Shown here one piece after another: positions 29,611-39,466 of a stretch of DNA of 64,000 bases. The DNA is from Bacteroidales bacterium (GTDB lineage Bacteria > Bacteroidota > Bacteroidia > Bacteroidales > UBA1715): the NCBI GenBank assembly GCA_016714605.1, contig JADKDL010000001.1:310001-374000 (forward strand), written 5' to 3'. Every line of letters begins with the position of its first letter. The stretch's first letter is position 1. The translations under genes and the position numbers were made by a program. The notes beneath the pieces were generated by a model. It saw only the letters and a list, made by a program, of their open reading frames with translations. It was not told the origin of the DNA and ran no database searches.

Positions 29611-30495
29611 CTATTTTAATAATCTAAAACCAATCTTAAATTCAAACCTAGATATGTCTTCACTATAATTATCGTTTAGATTTATAGTTTCTTTTGTGAT
29701 ACCATTGTCAATTTTGAATTTTGATAAGTAACCTATTAACATTGCTGTAGTAATATTAATTTCTAAGTTTTTAAATATCTTTCTGTTATAAGCTAAATCA
29801 ATAATGAGTCCAACAGTATTTCCGGTTATTTTAAATTCTTCAACGACTTTAGCTCTATTAATATACGATTGATAACCTAATGAAAAACCTAAAGATAAAT
29901 CTTGTTTGGTATTACCCTTCAATAATTTAGTAATTACTGAAGGACATATCATCTGAATAAAAATATTATCTTCAATGTCTCCATAAATCACTTTCCCATA
30001 CTCATCAGTTACTAAAGCATTTTCATAATAATTTCTACTATTGTAAAAACTGTATCTCAACCCAAACCCGAAACTTTCAGATGTTAAATAATACAAATCG
30101 GCTCCTAAGCAATAACCTGATTTCAATTTTTTCAAATAATCTCTAACAAAACCACTTGCACTTGGTGATATTTTTCCGGTTCTATAGCTATATCCACCAT
30201 TGAACCCAATCGTATAATTTGGATGTAGGCTCTTGGTTTTTAACTCAAGTTTTTCGGGAGATGATGCGGAATAAAAATTTTCACTTAAAGTCTTTATCTG
30301 ATTTTTGTTTAATAGTGAATTTCTTAATTCTTTATTCTCATACTTGAAAGTAAAATATACATATTCATCTTTATTTTTATTTTTTGTAATTGTACAATTT
30401 ATAGAATCTCCTTCGTTTGTAACTATCAAATCTTGAGAAAATGTAACATTTACAATTCCTACAAATAGGATTAAAAAACCAAAAAATTTTATCAT
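29611..30495 (-). CDS. Probable outer-membrane beta-barrel protein, unknown function
   Basis: This 294-residue protein has a signal peptide (MIKFFGFLILFVGIVNVTFSQ). A short N-terminal soluble part (DLIVTNEGDSINCTI) resembles what I have seen before small Bacteroidota barrels. Alternating hydrophobic strands follow (GYSYRTG, GFGLRYSFY, DLSLGFSLGYQSY) and it ends FEFKIGFRLLK, consistent with a porin-like or OmpW-like barrel. The family cannot be named. It forms a pair with the disrupted lipoprotein gene upstream (32 nt apart), and both sit on the opposite strand between the two feoB 3'-end repeats. Confidence 0.6.
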   Translation of the reverse strand: MIKFFGFLILFVGIVNVTFSQDLIVTNEGDSINCTITKNKNKDEYVYFTFKYENKELRNSLLNKNQIKTLSENFYSASSPEKLELKTKSLHPNYTIGFNGGYSYRTGKISPSASGFVRDYLKKLKSGYCLGADLYYLTSESFGFGLRYSFYNSRNYYENALVTDEYGKVIYGDIEDNIFIQMICPSVITKLLKGNTKQDLSLGFSLGYQSYINRAKVVEEFKITGNTVGLIIDLAYNRKIFKNLEINITTAMLIGYLSKFKIDNGITKETINLNDNYSEDISRFEFKIGFRLLK

Positions 30496-30527
30496 TTTAA
30501 ATTATATTTCTAATGAAAATAAGAAAG

Positions 30528-31258
30528 TTATTTATTTTTTCTCTTGCAAACTGAACTATACTCAAATTGTCCAGTTTTAGCATCTATATACTCCAAACTA
30601 GGTCTTCCTATAAATATACCTCCTGTAATTCCACAACGTAAATAATATTTCTCTCCATATTTTACATTTATAGGTAATGAAACTTTTGATTCTGTTTTAG
30701 CCCACAACTCATTCATCCCTTTCTTGGTTATTTTAATTTCTTGACAAGATTTATTTGATACGCGACATAGTGTAGAATCGCCAAGATGTAAATTATAAGT
30801 TACAAGTGCACCACCGCCACCAAATCTATAAACATACAATATTGCATAGTCAAGAGTAGTATCAATAGGAACTTCAACATTTATTGATTGTTTAATATCA
30901 ATACTATCAGCCTTATATACATTTACAATAATTCTATGACAAGTGCTTAAAATATCAGGATACTTATGTTCAACAATTTTAATGAGGTTACCTCCCATTT
31001 TTCTTGCTTCTATCTTTGCATTTTCTAACATTTCTTCAAAACTACATTTTACAGTAAAACCGGAATCTCCAACTTTTACCTTCCCAATTAATTCACTCTT
31101 ATCATCGGCAGATTCACTTTAATCCTAAGACAATTATATCTTTGAGTTGAGTTCAATGAAGGATAACTTTTGGAAATTTTTGATGAAATTTTCGGACTAC
31201 AAGCTCCCAAAAATATAACTATTGCCAATAGAGCAAAATTTTTTAAAAAATTCAACAT
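30528..31258 (-). pseudogene. Lipoprotein gene of unknown function with one frameshift
   Basis: The gene begins at ATG 31258 with a lipoprotein signal peptide (MLNFLKNFALLAIVIFLGACS, lipobox LGAC) and reads about 40 more codons. The frame then changes at about 31118-31120, a short T run on the plus strand. After that a 167-codon open frame starting at ATG 31031 continues to 30528. Adding one base near 31118 joins the halves (LRIK ... SADDKSELIGKVKVG), giving about 243 residues. The C-terminal half includes a duplicated GGGALVTYNL-like turn and two cysteines near the end. I do not recognise the family. The frameshift may be real or a sequence error. Confidence 0.6.
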
Positions 31259-31588
31259 TATTTTAATTTAAATTTCTAACAACAAAATATTTTTTCCAAA
31301 TATAACATGAAGTAATAAATGAAAGAAATAAATAGTATTAATATATTTTAATATTGTTTATTTTCATTCAAAATGTAATAGCAAATTTATATTTCTTGGA
31401 TAGCTGCTTTTATTATTTTTAGAGTAGGTGAGTACTTTTATTGAAACCTAAAAGAATTTTTTCGTTAATTTACCTTTTTTTAGTACAGTGTTTTCTTTTG
31501 GTAGAATTTTTTACTAGGAAGATTTGATTGATTAATTTTGAGTTAACCATTTGTGATACCGCTATTTGCTTTAAACAATTTTTAGATT
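31259..31588. other. 330-nt intergenic region carrying the feoB 3'-end copy
   Basis: No gene is seen. It holds the right-hand 51-bp direct repeat (31395-31445). The rest is very AT-rich and no clear terminator or promoter is visible. Confidence 0.7.
31395..31445 (+). repeat. 51-bp direct repeat, right copy (orphan feoB 3' end)
   Basis: Matches 29446-29496 at 50 of 51 positions and carries a non-functional copy of the last feoB codons and stop. The copies are 1,949 bp apart. Confidence 0.93.
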
Positions 31589-32863
31589 TTGAAAAAGAAA
31601 ATTCTTATACTTGCATATGACTTTCCTCCCTACAATTCTATTGGTGGACAGCGGCCCTATAGTTGGTATAAATATTTCAGAGATAATGATTTATATCCAA
31701 TAGTTGTTACTCGGCACTGGGATATTGATATTAAAAACCCTGTAGATTATATTAGACCCTCCATTTGTCAAGAGACAACAGTTGAAGATACTGAATTTGG
31801 AACAGTCATTCGTATTCCATTCAAACCAAATTTGCGCGACAGACTAATTCTCAAGTATGGATTGGAACGTTTTACTTTGCTTCGGAAATTCCTTACTGTA
31901 TTTTTTCTTTTAACCGAATTTTACATTTCAAATTTCGATAATAGAAAACAAATATTTAGCGCAGCAAAAAAGTATCTGAAACAGAATAAGGTTGATGCAA
32001 TTATTGCAACCGGTGAACCTTTCATTCTTTTTAAATATGCTTCCTTACTTTCAAAGTATTATCAAATACCTTGGATTGCTGATTATAGAGATGGTTGGAG
32101 TTCAAATTATAATCTTTCAAGGTTAGAACGTAGGTTTTATGCAGGTATAGAAAAAAATATTGTAAATAAAGCCTCATTCATTACTTCTGTATCTAGAGAA
32201 TTTGTTGAGGGATTTAAAAAATTGTTCCCCCAAAAGAATGTATTTGAAATAAAAAATGGATACTTTCCTGAATTATTCAGTTCTATAGATGTTCAAGAAA
32301 ATGAGCATTTTACAATATCTTTCGCTGGAACACTTTATTCATATCAACCTATTGAATTATTTGCTGAAGGTTTTCGACGATTTGCAAATGTAAACAACAC
32401 TTGTAAATTGATTTTTGTGGGTTCGAAATTTTACCCAGAACAAGCAAAACGAATTGAAAAGGCTTTTGGATCAATACAATGCGAATTAATTCAAACAGAG
32501 CGATTAAGTCATCAAGAGACATTAAAAATATTAAATTCCAGTCAGCTACTGTTGCTTCCTGCTTCGGCTGAGAAACCTCAAACTTACGCTAAGGTTTTTG
32601 ATTATTTAGCTTTACAAAAATATATTCTGCTTTTTGAAGATGACAAAGCAAGTCTGTCAGAAATTATTAAAACAACAAATTCCGGGTATATATGTAACAC
32701 CAGTATTGACATAGAAAACACCTTACATATGCTTTATAATCAGCATCTTGAAAGAAATAATTCTTTTCGACCTAAATCAAATTTTGAGCTCTATTCACGC
32801 AAAACACAAACAAAATTATTTGCTCAAAAAATTAAAGAATTATGGATTGCCAATACAGATTAA
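31589..32863 (+). CDS. Glycosyltransferase family 4-like protein
   Basis: The gene has a TTG start; the N-terminus LKKKILILAYDFPPYNSIGG fits the family and no in-frame ATG lies close by. The 424-residue GT-B protein has the family opening (FPPYNSIGGQRPYSW), a middle part with DYRDGWSSNYN, and a C-terminal donor domain with ISFAGTLYSYQPIELF. The expected E-x7-E region is replaced by a looser stretch, LPASAEKPQTYAKVFDYLA. It probably builds surface glycan, but it stands alone next to housekeeping genes and far from the glycan operon. Donor and acceptor are unknown. Confidence 0.83.
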   Translation: MKKKILILAYDFPPYNSIGGQRPYSWYKYFRDNDLYPIVVTRHWDIDIKNPVDYIRPSICQETTVEDTEFGTVIRIPFKPNLRDRLILKYGLERFTLLRKFLTVFFLLTEFYISNFDNRKQIFSAAKKYLKQNKVDAIIATGEPFILFKYASLLSKYYQIPWIADYRDGWSSNYNLSRLERRFYAGIEKNIVNKASFITSVSREFVEGFKKLFPQKNVFEIKNGYFPELFSSIDVQENEHFTISFAGTLYSYQPIELFAEGFRRFANVNNTCKLIFVGSKFYPEQAKRIEKAFGSIQCELIQTERLSHQETLKILNSSQLLLLPASAEKPQTYAKVFDYLALQKYILLFEDDKASLSEIIKTTNSGYICNTSIDIENTLHMLYNQHLERNNSFRPKSNFELYSRKTQTKLFAQKIKELWIANTD

Positions 32864-32907
32864 ATTCAAACAAAAATAAACCCTTTTTTTAATAGCGATA
32901 CCCAAAC

Positions 32908-33335
32908 TTACTTATTTGCATACATTTGCAGTGCAGCTGCCGGTATTTGGCAAATGCCATCAACAAAAGCATCGGCAAATTCTTGCAATTTCTTCTTAGC
33001 CAGAGCTTTCATAAGCATATTCATTTCAGCTTTATGGTCATTCTCACTCTGGTATCGTAAGCATCTACTTGTTTCAACTGTATCCAGATATAAAAATCTT
33101 TACCCATTACAGCTCCCAGTTTTAGCATCTTATATGGATCTCGCTCAATAAATTCCAAAGTAACACTCATTCCGGCTTGAGCATTTATGGTACACGTGTC
33201 GGCAGTACATTCCATTTTATCGCGATGCTCCGGCGGTAATATTTGTGCAATATTGTTGAAATCTGATAAAAAATTGTAAAGCTGATAATCAAGACACTGG
33301 GCTTTACCTGTTTTACTTATTACTTCTAGCTCCAT
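32908..33335 (-). pseudogene. SRPBCC (START-like) family protein with one frameshift
   Basis: A 104-codon reading frame from ATG 33335 ends early at 33021 after RVRMTIKLK. The next frame directly continues with KAEMNMLMKALAKKK and ends with LQMYANK at 32908, so one base is missing at about 33030-33036. The repaired protein is about 142 residues. It resembles small single-domain Bacteroidota SRPBCC proteins, in which a helix-grip fold forms a pocket for hydrophobic ligands. Function is unknown. It lies 4 nt downstream of asnS on the same strand and may be co-transcribed. The intact tail suggests a sequence error rather than decay. Confidence 0.65.
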
Positions 33336-33339
33336 AATC

Positions 33340-34778
33340 TTAAAAATCTGCGCTTTTCGGATATCTTGGGAATGGTATCACGTCTCTAATGTTTGTCATT
33401 CCGGTTACAAAAAGCAATAGTCTCTCGAAACCTAAGCCAAACCCTGCGTGAGGTGCTGTTCCGTATTTTCTGGTATCGAGATACCACCACATATCTTGCA
33501 TAGGTATGTGCATCTCTTCAATTCTTGCTTTTAGTTTTTCAAAGTCGGCTTCACGCTCAGAGCCTCCAATGATTTCACCTATTTGCGGAAACAAAACATC
33601 CATTGCAGCAACGGTTTTGCCATCTGGGTTTTGCTTCATGTAGAATGCTTTTATATCTTTAGGGTAGTTGGTAAGAATTACAGGCTTTTTGAAGTGTTTT
33701 TCAACCAAATATCGCTCATGTTCGCTTTGTAAATCTACTCCCCATTCGTTTATCAAGTAATTGAATTTCTTCTTTTTGTTCGGATTAGATTCTCTAAGTA
33801 TTTCAATAGCCTCTGTGTAAGTAAGTCTTACAAATTCATTATCGAGTACAAAACGCAGCTTTTCTATAAGTGGCATAGAGCGTTCGGCTTCGGGCTTATC
33901 TTTTTCTTCGGCAGTCAGTCTTTGTTCTAGGAATTCCAAATCTTTACTGCAATGCTCCAAAGCGTAGTTTATCAGATATTTAAGAAACTCTTCGGCCAAG
34001 TCCATATTTGCATGAATATCATTAAATGCAACTTCGGGTTCTATCATCCAAAACTCTGCTAAATGTCTGGTAGTGTTTGAGTTCTCAGCTCTAAAGGTTG
34101 GCCCGAATGTATAAACTTTTGACATTGCCATACAAGCCAATTCCACCTCAAGTTGACCTGAAACGGTAAGATTCGTTTCTTTTCCAAAAAAATCTTTCGA
34201 ATAGTCAATTTTTCCTTCTTCTGTTTTTGGTAATTTGTTTGGGTCTAAAGTCGAAACATGAAACATTTGTCCGGCGCCTTCGCAGTCTGAGCCGGTAATA
34301 ATAGGCGTGTGGATATTATAAAAACCTTTTTCGGTGAAAAAAGTGTGTATTGCGTAAATCATTGAATGTCTAACTCTGGTAATAGCTCCAAAAAGATTAG
34401 ATCTAAAGCGAAGGTGGGCTATTTCTCTAAGAAATTCGAGCGAGTGCTTTTTAGGCTGTAGCGGATATTCATCAGCATCGGCGGTGCCAAGTACTTCAAT
34501 AGCTGTGGCTTGAACTTCTACACTCTGCTCTTGTCCTTGCGATTGGGAAATTAATCCAATTATAGAAAGAGACGAACCTGTTGTGATTTTTTTATAAGTG
34601 CTTCATCAAACTTCTCAGTATCAGCTACTATTTGTACATTATCTAAGCAAGAGCCATCGTTGAGGGTAATAAATTGTACTTGTTTGTTGCCTCTTCTGGT
34701 TCGTACCCATCCTTTTACACAAACTTCTTTTCCAATTTCCGTACTGCTCAATAACGATTTTATTTCAATCCTTTGCAT
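33340..34778 (-). CDS. asnS: Asparaginyl-tRNA synthetase, frame broken in a homopolymer
   Basis: This class IIb synthetase charges tRNA-Asn. The N-terminal OB-fold anticodon-binding part (VKGWVRTRRGNKQVQFITLND) reads from 34778. The frame then shifts in a run of seven T (plus strand 34587-34593) where eight would keep it open: ALIKK then ITTGSSLSIIGL. The catalytic domain continues without a break to 33340, with motif 2 FGPTFRAENSNTTRHLAEFW and motif 3 GFGLGFERLLLF. Repaired length is about 479 residues, normal for the family. AsnRS is normally essential, so an error in the consensus is much more likely than a real mutation. As read, the two open parts are 34560-34778 and 33340-34362. Confidence 0.9.
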
Positions 34779-35161
34779 ACCGTTTATTATTTAGAATCAT
34801 AAAGATTTGCAAAAATAAATAAATTTGTAAGTAATAAAGTTTTAGAACACTATTTTATTTGATAATTTATTTTAAAATGTCTTATTTTGTTGAACGAAAC
34901 GTTAGTTGAGGTGTAGCTTTGCTCATATTTTGTTTGTGTGATATTGTTATTAAGTGTGGATTTTAGCTGATAAATAGATTTTCTATTTCATTTCTAGACT
35001 GATGGTTCTAATTTTACTCTTTTTTTATTTATCTTTAGACCCTAGCTTAATGTGCATTAAATAATGAACATTAGGAATTTCAAATTTTGTATTTTTTTAT
35101 TGTAATTAATATTAATAACGCAGTAATAGAACATATTTAAACCTATAAATTTCAATAAGTA
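34779..35161. other. 383-nt intergenic region between asnS and fumarase
   Basis: It separates the divergent genes asnS (minus) and fumarase (plus) and so should carry both promoters. The sequence is about 75% AT. I see no repeat, hairpin or RNA gene and no convincing promoter pair. Confidence 0.6.
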
Positions 35162-36778
35162 ATGGCAGATTTTAAGTATCAAAAAATGTTTCCTAAAGGA
35201 GAAGATAAAACAAAATATCGACTTCTTACCAAGGAGTTTGTTTCTACAATAGAAGTAGAAGGAAGAAAAATATTGAAAGTTGACCCCAAGGGCTTAGAGT
35301 TACTGGCAAAAGAAGCAATTGCCGATGTTTCTTTTTTTCTTAGATCAGAGCACTTACAGGGCTTGTCGAATATTTTGAAAGACCCGGAATCGTCTGATAA
35401 TGATAGATTTGTAGCAGATACAATGCTTAGAAATCAGTGTGTATCGGCAGAAGGCGAGTTACCAACCTGTCAAGATACCGGAACTGCAATTGTAATTGCA
35501 AAAAAAGGAGAAGGCGTATGGACCGGTGCCGACGATGCCGAAGCTCTTTCAAAAGGAATTTGGCAAACATATAAAGATAAGAACCTTAGATATTCTCAGG
35601 TTGTAGCTACAAATATGTTTGACGAAAAAAATTCGGGCGATAACCTTCCTGCACAGATTGATATTTTTGCGGAAAAAGGAAACGAATACGAATTTTTATT
35701 CCTAACCAAAGGAGGAGGTTCAGCTAATAAAACATTCCTTTATCAGGAAACAAAATCTTTGTTGAATGAAGAGTCGTTTGAGAAATTTGTACGTCAGAAA
35801 ATTAAAGATTTCGGCACCTCAGCTTGTCCTCCGTACCATATAGCTATTGTAATTGGTGGTCAGGTAGATACCAACTTAAAAACAGTAAAATTAGCCTCAG
35901 CAAAATATCTAGATAATTTACCTACTCAGGGCAATGAAGGCGGAGTAGCATTTAGAGATTTAGAATGGGAAGCCAAAATAAAAAAATATACTGAAGAGTA
36001 TGGTGTAGGAGCGCAATTTGGCGGAAAAGCATTTGCTCATGATATACGAGTTATCAGATTGTCTCGCCATGCAGCCTCTTGTGCAGTAGGGTTTGGCGTG
36101 AGTTGCAGTGCCGACAGAAACATAAAAGCAAAAATCACCGCCGATGGTATTTTCTTAGAAGAGCTAGAAAAACATCCTGAGAAATATTTGCCCGAAACAG
36201 CAATTGAAATGACACCTGCCGTTGAAATCAATATAGACAGACCTATGGCAGAGGTACTTAAAGAACTATCAAAATATCCGGTAAAAACAAGATTAAGTCT
36301 TACTGGTACGCTTATCGTAGCTAGAGACATAGCTCATGCACAGATTAAAAAACTATTAGATTCGGGTAAACCAATGCCTGAATATTTCAAGAATCATCCT
36401 ATATACTACGCTGGTCCGGCTAAAACCCCAAAAGGCATGGCATCTGGTTCGTTTGGACCAACCACAGCAGGAAGAATGGATTCTTATGTAGATTTATTTA
36501 TGCAGCACGGAGGATCGTTGCTCATGGTAGCTAAAGGCAACAGAACCGCGCAGGTACGCGAAGCATGCAAAAAGCACAAAGGTTTCTATTTAGGATCTAT
36601 TGGAGGCCCGGCAGCAATTTTAGCAAAAGAAAGCATAAAATCGGTAGAAGTAGTTGATTTTGAAGAGTTAGGAATGGAAGCAGTAAGAAAAATTACTGTA
36701 GTAAATTTCCCTGCATTCATCATCTGCGATGACAAAGGAAACGACTTCTTTTTAGAATACAGTTCTAGTGGACACTAG
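35162..36778 (+). CDS. Fumarate hydratase, class I (iron-sulfur)
   Basis: This 538-residue class I fumarase interconverts fumarate and L-malate in the TCA cycle or its reductive branch. Three [4Fe-4S] ligands are visible: Cys103 (TCQDTGTAI), Cys222 (ACPPYH) and Cys315 (SCSADRN). The C-terminal beta-subunit-like domain is fused (YYAGPAKTPKGMASGSFGPT), so it is the one-chain FumA/FumB form. Class I enzymes are oxygen-sensitive, in keeping with a low-oxygen Bacteroidota, although this does not prove anaerobiosis. It is a single-gene unit that ends before a strong terminator shared with the convergent YceI gene. Confidence 0.94.
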   Translation: MADFKYQKMFPKGEDKTKYRLLTKEFVSTIEVEGRKILKVDPKGLELLAKEAIADVSFFLRSEHLQGLSNILKDPESSDNDRFVADTMLRNQCVSAEGELPTCQDTGTAIVIAKKGEGVWTGADDAEALSKGIWQTYKDKNLRYSQVVATNMFDEKNSGDNLPAQIDIFAEKGNEYEFLFLTKGGGSANKTFLYQETKSLLNEESFEKFVRQKIKDFGTSACPPYHIAIVIGGQVDTNLKTVKLASAKYLDNLPTQGNEGGVAFRDLEWEAKIKKYTEEYGVGAQFGGKAFAHDIRVIRLSRHAASCAVGFGVSCSADRNIKAKITADGIFLEELEKHPEKYLPETAIEMTPAVEINIDRPMAEVLKELSKYPVKTRLSLTGTLIVARDIAHAQIKKLLDSGKPMPEYFKNHPIYYAGPAKTPKGMASGSFGPTTAGRMDSYVDLFMQHGGSLLMVAKGNRTAQVREACKKHKGFYLGSIGGPAAILAKESIKSVEVVDFEELGMEAVRKITVVNFPAFIICDDKGNDFFLEYSSSGH

Positions 36779-36790
36779 GTGATATTATTT

Positions 36791-36836
36791 GAAAAAAAGG
36801 GGTAATCATTTTTAAAGTGATTACCCCTTTTTTATT
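36791..36836. terminator. Bidirectional Rho-independent terminator
   Basis: A perfect 13-bp stem pairs 36796-36808 with 36818-36830, with an A run on one side and a T run on the other. It therefore works for both the fumarase gene (plus) and the YceI gene (minus). Confidence 0.88.
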
Positions 36837-36866
36837 GTTTTATTGTTAGCTTGATAATGCCATATT

Positions 36867-37484
36867 CTACTGCACTTTAAGCTTTACATCCAAAGTAAAG
36901 TCGTCGTAAATCATATTATCGCCCAAACTATCGAAGAATGAACCTGAGCCGTATTTTATTTCATATTTTGCTCTGTTTACGGTTATTGCTGCGCTGTAAA
37001 ATCCGATAGATTTAACCACAGTAAATGAAACTGGTAGTGTTTTACCTTTTATTGTTAAATCGGCTTGAACTTCCGCTTTTCCGCCTACAAACTTTGAGCT
37101 ACTCGTTATTACAAGTTTCGATTCCGGAAATTTTTCTACACCAAAAAAATCATCGCTCTTCAAGTGACCAATCAACTTTGTGTTAGTTTCCTTGTCGGCA
37201 ATATCGTCGCAAGTAATAGAATTCATGTCAATTACAAACAATCCTGAAGTAATTTTATCATTCTCAACTTTTAGTTTTGCATTTTTTATAGCTATTTTTC
37301 CAAAATGTTCGCCCGTCACTTTTTTGCCCGTCCATTTTAGTTCAGAACCTTTTACATCAACCAATTGTGCGTTAGCAGAAATACTAAAAAGTATAAAAGC
37401 AAAGAGTAAGGTTAATTTTGATAAGCCTACACGGTTTAAAATAGAAGATGTTTTCAAGTTTTTTATGACATTGTTATTTCTCAT
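36867..37484 (-). CDS. YceI-family periplasmic protein
   Basis: This 205-residue exported protein has a signal peptide with its hydrophobic core at about 23-37 (LTLLFAFILFSISANAQ), followed by a YceI domain. The markers are LKWTGKKVTGEHFG near the start, VDMNSITCDD, HLKSDDFFGVEKFPE, and a lipocalin-like end. YceI proteins form a beta-barrel that binds long isoprenoid lipids such as ubiquinone precursors; the ligand here is unknown. The long, basic N-terminus before the hydrophobic core suggests the true start may be slightly downstream, but no other methionine fits. It converges on the fumarase gene and shares its terminator. Confidence 0.9.
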   Translation of the reverse strand: MRNNNVIKNLKTSSILNRVGLSKLTLLFAFILFSISANAQLVDVKGSELKWTGKKVTGEHFGKIAIKNAKLKVENDKITSGLFVIDMNSITCDDIADKETNTKLIGHLKSDDFFGVEKFPESKLVITSSSKFVGGKAEVQADLTIKGKTLPVSFTVVKSIGFYSAAITVNRAKYEIKYGSGSFFDSLGDNMIYDDFTLDVKLKVQ

Positions 37485-37795
37485 GATAAATATTCTTTAA
37501 GTTAATAATTTATTGAAATTTAGTTATTGTATTTCTTATCTTGAGTCTGTGTTTAAATGACTTTTCTTACAGATAGTCAAGTCTTTTGGCTTAAATGCGT
37601 GTTTTCACTTAATAGTATCACAGTGAAAATTATCTTAAAAGAATATTTGCTTGAAACATATCAAATAAAACCATTTTTATAAATCAGCACATGTATTAAA
37701 ATATTATTTTGTATATAATAATATGACTAAATTTATGTTTGTTTAAATAATTGGATATAATGAATTGTTGCCAATAAACCCCAAAAAATATCATC
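37485..37795. other. 311-nt intergenic region
   Basis: AT-rich spacer between the YceI gene and the unknown secreted protein, which are divergent. No gene, RNA or repeat is seen, and no clear promoter. Confidence 0.6.
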
Positions 37796-38794
37796 ATGAA
37801 AATTTGCATCCTGATTATTTGTTTTTTTGTAGTAATACAAATAGAAGCTCAACCATATGTTCCATCAGAAGTTGTTAATATTCACAATGTAGAAGACATT
37901 TTATATATTGCAAAGACAAATGGATTTAAGGAACTTGAAAAATCAATAAGCCCTATAAACATTATTCATGTTGATTCAACTTATGCGCCAATATTAATTG
38001 ATTTAGAATTTGAATCAGAATTTTGGAATAGATGTATAGATAAAAAAGAGATAATTACTTACGAATTACCTGAATTTTCATTAGAATTGGCATACAATTT
38101 TAATAATTTAACTGCTGGGGAAAGATTATTTGATTATTACTGTACTATTCCTAAGCATTGTAAAGCTGATACTATTTATTATATTTATAATAACCTCGAT
38201 GATTTTTTAAAAGTCCTTGTCAAATACAGCTCGCCTCAATTGATTGAAAGATTAAAACAGGATTATATTGAATGGACAAAGTTGGCAGAGAATTCACCTA
38301 AAAAAATTTATCCTTCAATTGAAGAAATTGGAAAAACTAGTTTTGAAGAATCTATGAAGTTCAAAGCTAATGATTTGTACGTTGATTGTAATTTTTTAGT
38401 GCTTCAAATTGCGGCAGCATTGAATTTTCTTGAAGTAGAGGGTTTTGATAATACTTTGATAGCTAAATTAAAGACTATGCAAACATATCCATTTGCTTAC
38501 AAATATTCTTTTCCAAAACCAATAATTTTAGATACTAAAGCAAAATCAATTTCCTGTAAAACAGTTTTAAATTCAACTCAGATTGTAGATTTTGGAAAAG
38601 ATTATGAAAAAGTAGAAAAACTAATCTTTGATAATATTGAAAACTGTTGGGAATCAAGAGTAAGTGAGATTATCGAAAATGGTTCTAAGGCTTATGTATC
38701 CTTATCTCGAAATAATGGATCTGATTTTTACACCCTTCAATTGAACTCAGATAATACAATTGTGATAAATTTAATATCAAGTATAATTTATTAA
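37796..38794 (+). CDS. Secreted protein of unknown function
   Basis: This 332-residue protein has a signal peptide (MKICILIICFFVVIQIEAQ) cleaved after EAQ. The rest is rich in acidic and aromatic residues, with helical stretches (about 115-185 and 190-225) and a short beta-like C-terminal region (KAYVSLSRNNGSDFYTLQL). Four cysteines are present (CIDKK, YYCTIPKHC, DCNF). No T9SS sorting domain, lipobox or barrel pattern is visible, so it is probably periplasmic. I do not recognise a family. It stands alone, 311 nt from the divergent YceI gene and 93 nt before ruvC. Confidence 0.6.
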   Translation: MKICILIICFFVVIQIEAQPYVPSEVVNIHNVEDILYIAKTNGFKELEKSISPINIIHVDSTYAPILIDLEFESEFWNRCIDKKEIITYELPEFSLELAYNFNNLTAGERLFDYYCTIPKHCKADTIYYIYNNLDDFLKVLVKYSSPQLIERLKQDYIEWTKLAENSPKKIYPSIEEIGKTSFEESMKFKANDLYVDCNFLVLQIAAALNFLEVEGFDNTLIAKLKTMQTYPFAYKYSFPKPIILDTKAKSISCKTVLNSTQIVDFGKDYEKVEKLIFDNIENCWESRVSEIIENGSKAYVSLSRNNGSDFYTLQLNSDNTIVINLISSIIY

Positions 38795-38887
38795 ATACAA
38801 GATTTAAGAAACTTTAGTGTTAGTATTATTTAATTAGGTTTCGTATTTTTACAAAACACTTAGTTCGTTCATTTCAAAAAGAAAATT

Positions 38888-39439
38888 TTGGATAAAATAA
38901 TTTTAGGCATCGATCCCGGCACCAATTTTATGGGTTATGCTCTCATTCACGTTAAGAAAACAGATGTTTCTATTATTACATTGGGCATAATAGATTTGGA
39001 GAAATATTCTGATCATTATTTGAAATTGCAAAAAATATTTAAGCGAGTGCTTAGTCTGGTTGATGAATTTCATCCGGATGAGATGGCGCTTGAAGCTCCT
39101 TTTTTTGGTAAAAATGTGCAGTCAATGCTTAAGCTGGGTCGAGCTCAGGGTGTTGCTATGGCTGCCGGATTGTCTAGAGATTTACCTATAACTGAATATG
39201 CTCCGCGTAAGGTTAAAATGGCTATTACCGGTGCAGGAACGGCTACCAAAGAACAAGTTGCAGCAATGTTGCTCAAGCTCCTAAATGTAAACGAATTACC
39301 GAACCTTCTCGATGCTACTGATGCTCTTGCAGTTGCGTTGTGCCATTATTATCAAATTTCTGGTCCGCTCAACAATATTGCTAAAGGTTCTAATTCTTGG
39401 AAAGACTTTATTAGTAAAAACCCAAATAGAATTTCTTAA
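38888..39439 (+). CDS. ruvC: Holliday junction endonuclease RuvC
   Basis: This 183-residue nuclease resolves four-way DNA junctions together with RuvAB. The catalytic acidic residues are Asp9 (GIDPGT), Glu69 (ALEAPFFGKN), and Asp142 and Asp145 (LLDATDAL). I take TTG 38888 as the start because LDKIILGIDPGTN gives the standard N-terminus and no ATG fits. The length is normal. ruvA and ruvB are not next to it, as is common in Bacteroidota. It converges on the SGNH hydrolase gene with 27 nt between them. Confidence 0.93.
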   Translation: MDKIILGIDPGTNFMGYALIHVKKTDVSIITLGIIDLEKYSDHYLKLQKIFKRVLSLVDEFHPDEMALEAPFFGKNVQSMLKLGRAQGVAMAAGLSRDLPITEYAPRKVKMAITGAGTATKEQVAAMLLKLLNVNELPNLLDATDALAVALCHYYQISGPLNNIAKGSNSWKDFISKNPNRIS

Positions 39440-39466
39440 TGAAGCAATTCAAATAGTTAAGAAAAA

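Noticed and set aside
29497..31394. Composite transposon in the feoB cassette.
   Set aside because: No transposase, no inverted repeats at the ends and no short target duplication; only the 51-bp direct repeat is present.
34584..34593. Programmed ribosomal frameshifting at the A-rich run in asnS.
   Set aside because: No stimulatory structure was seen, AsnRS is not known to use it, and similar single-base breaks in six other genes point to sequence error.
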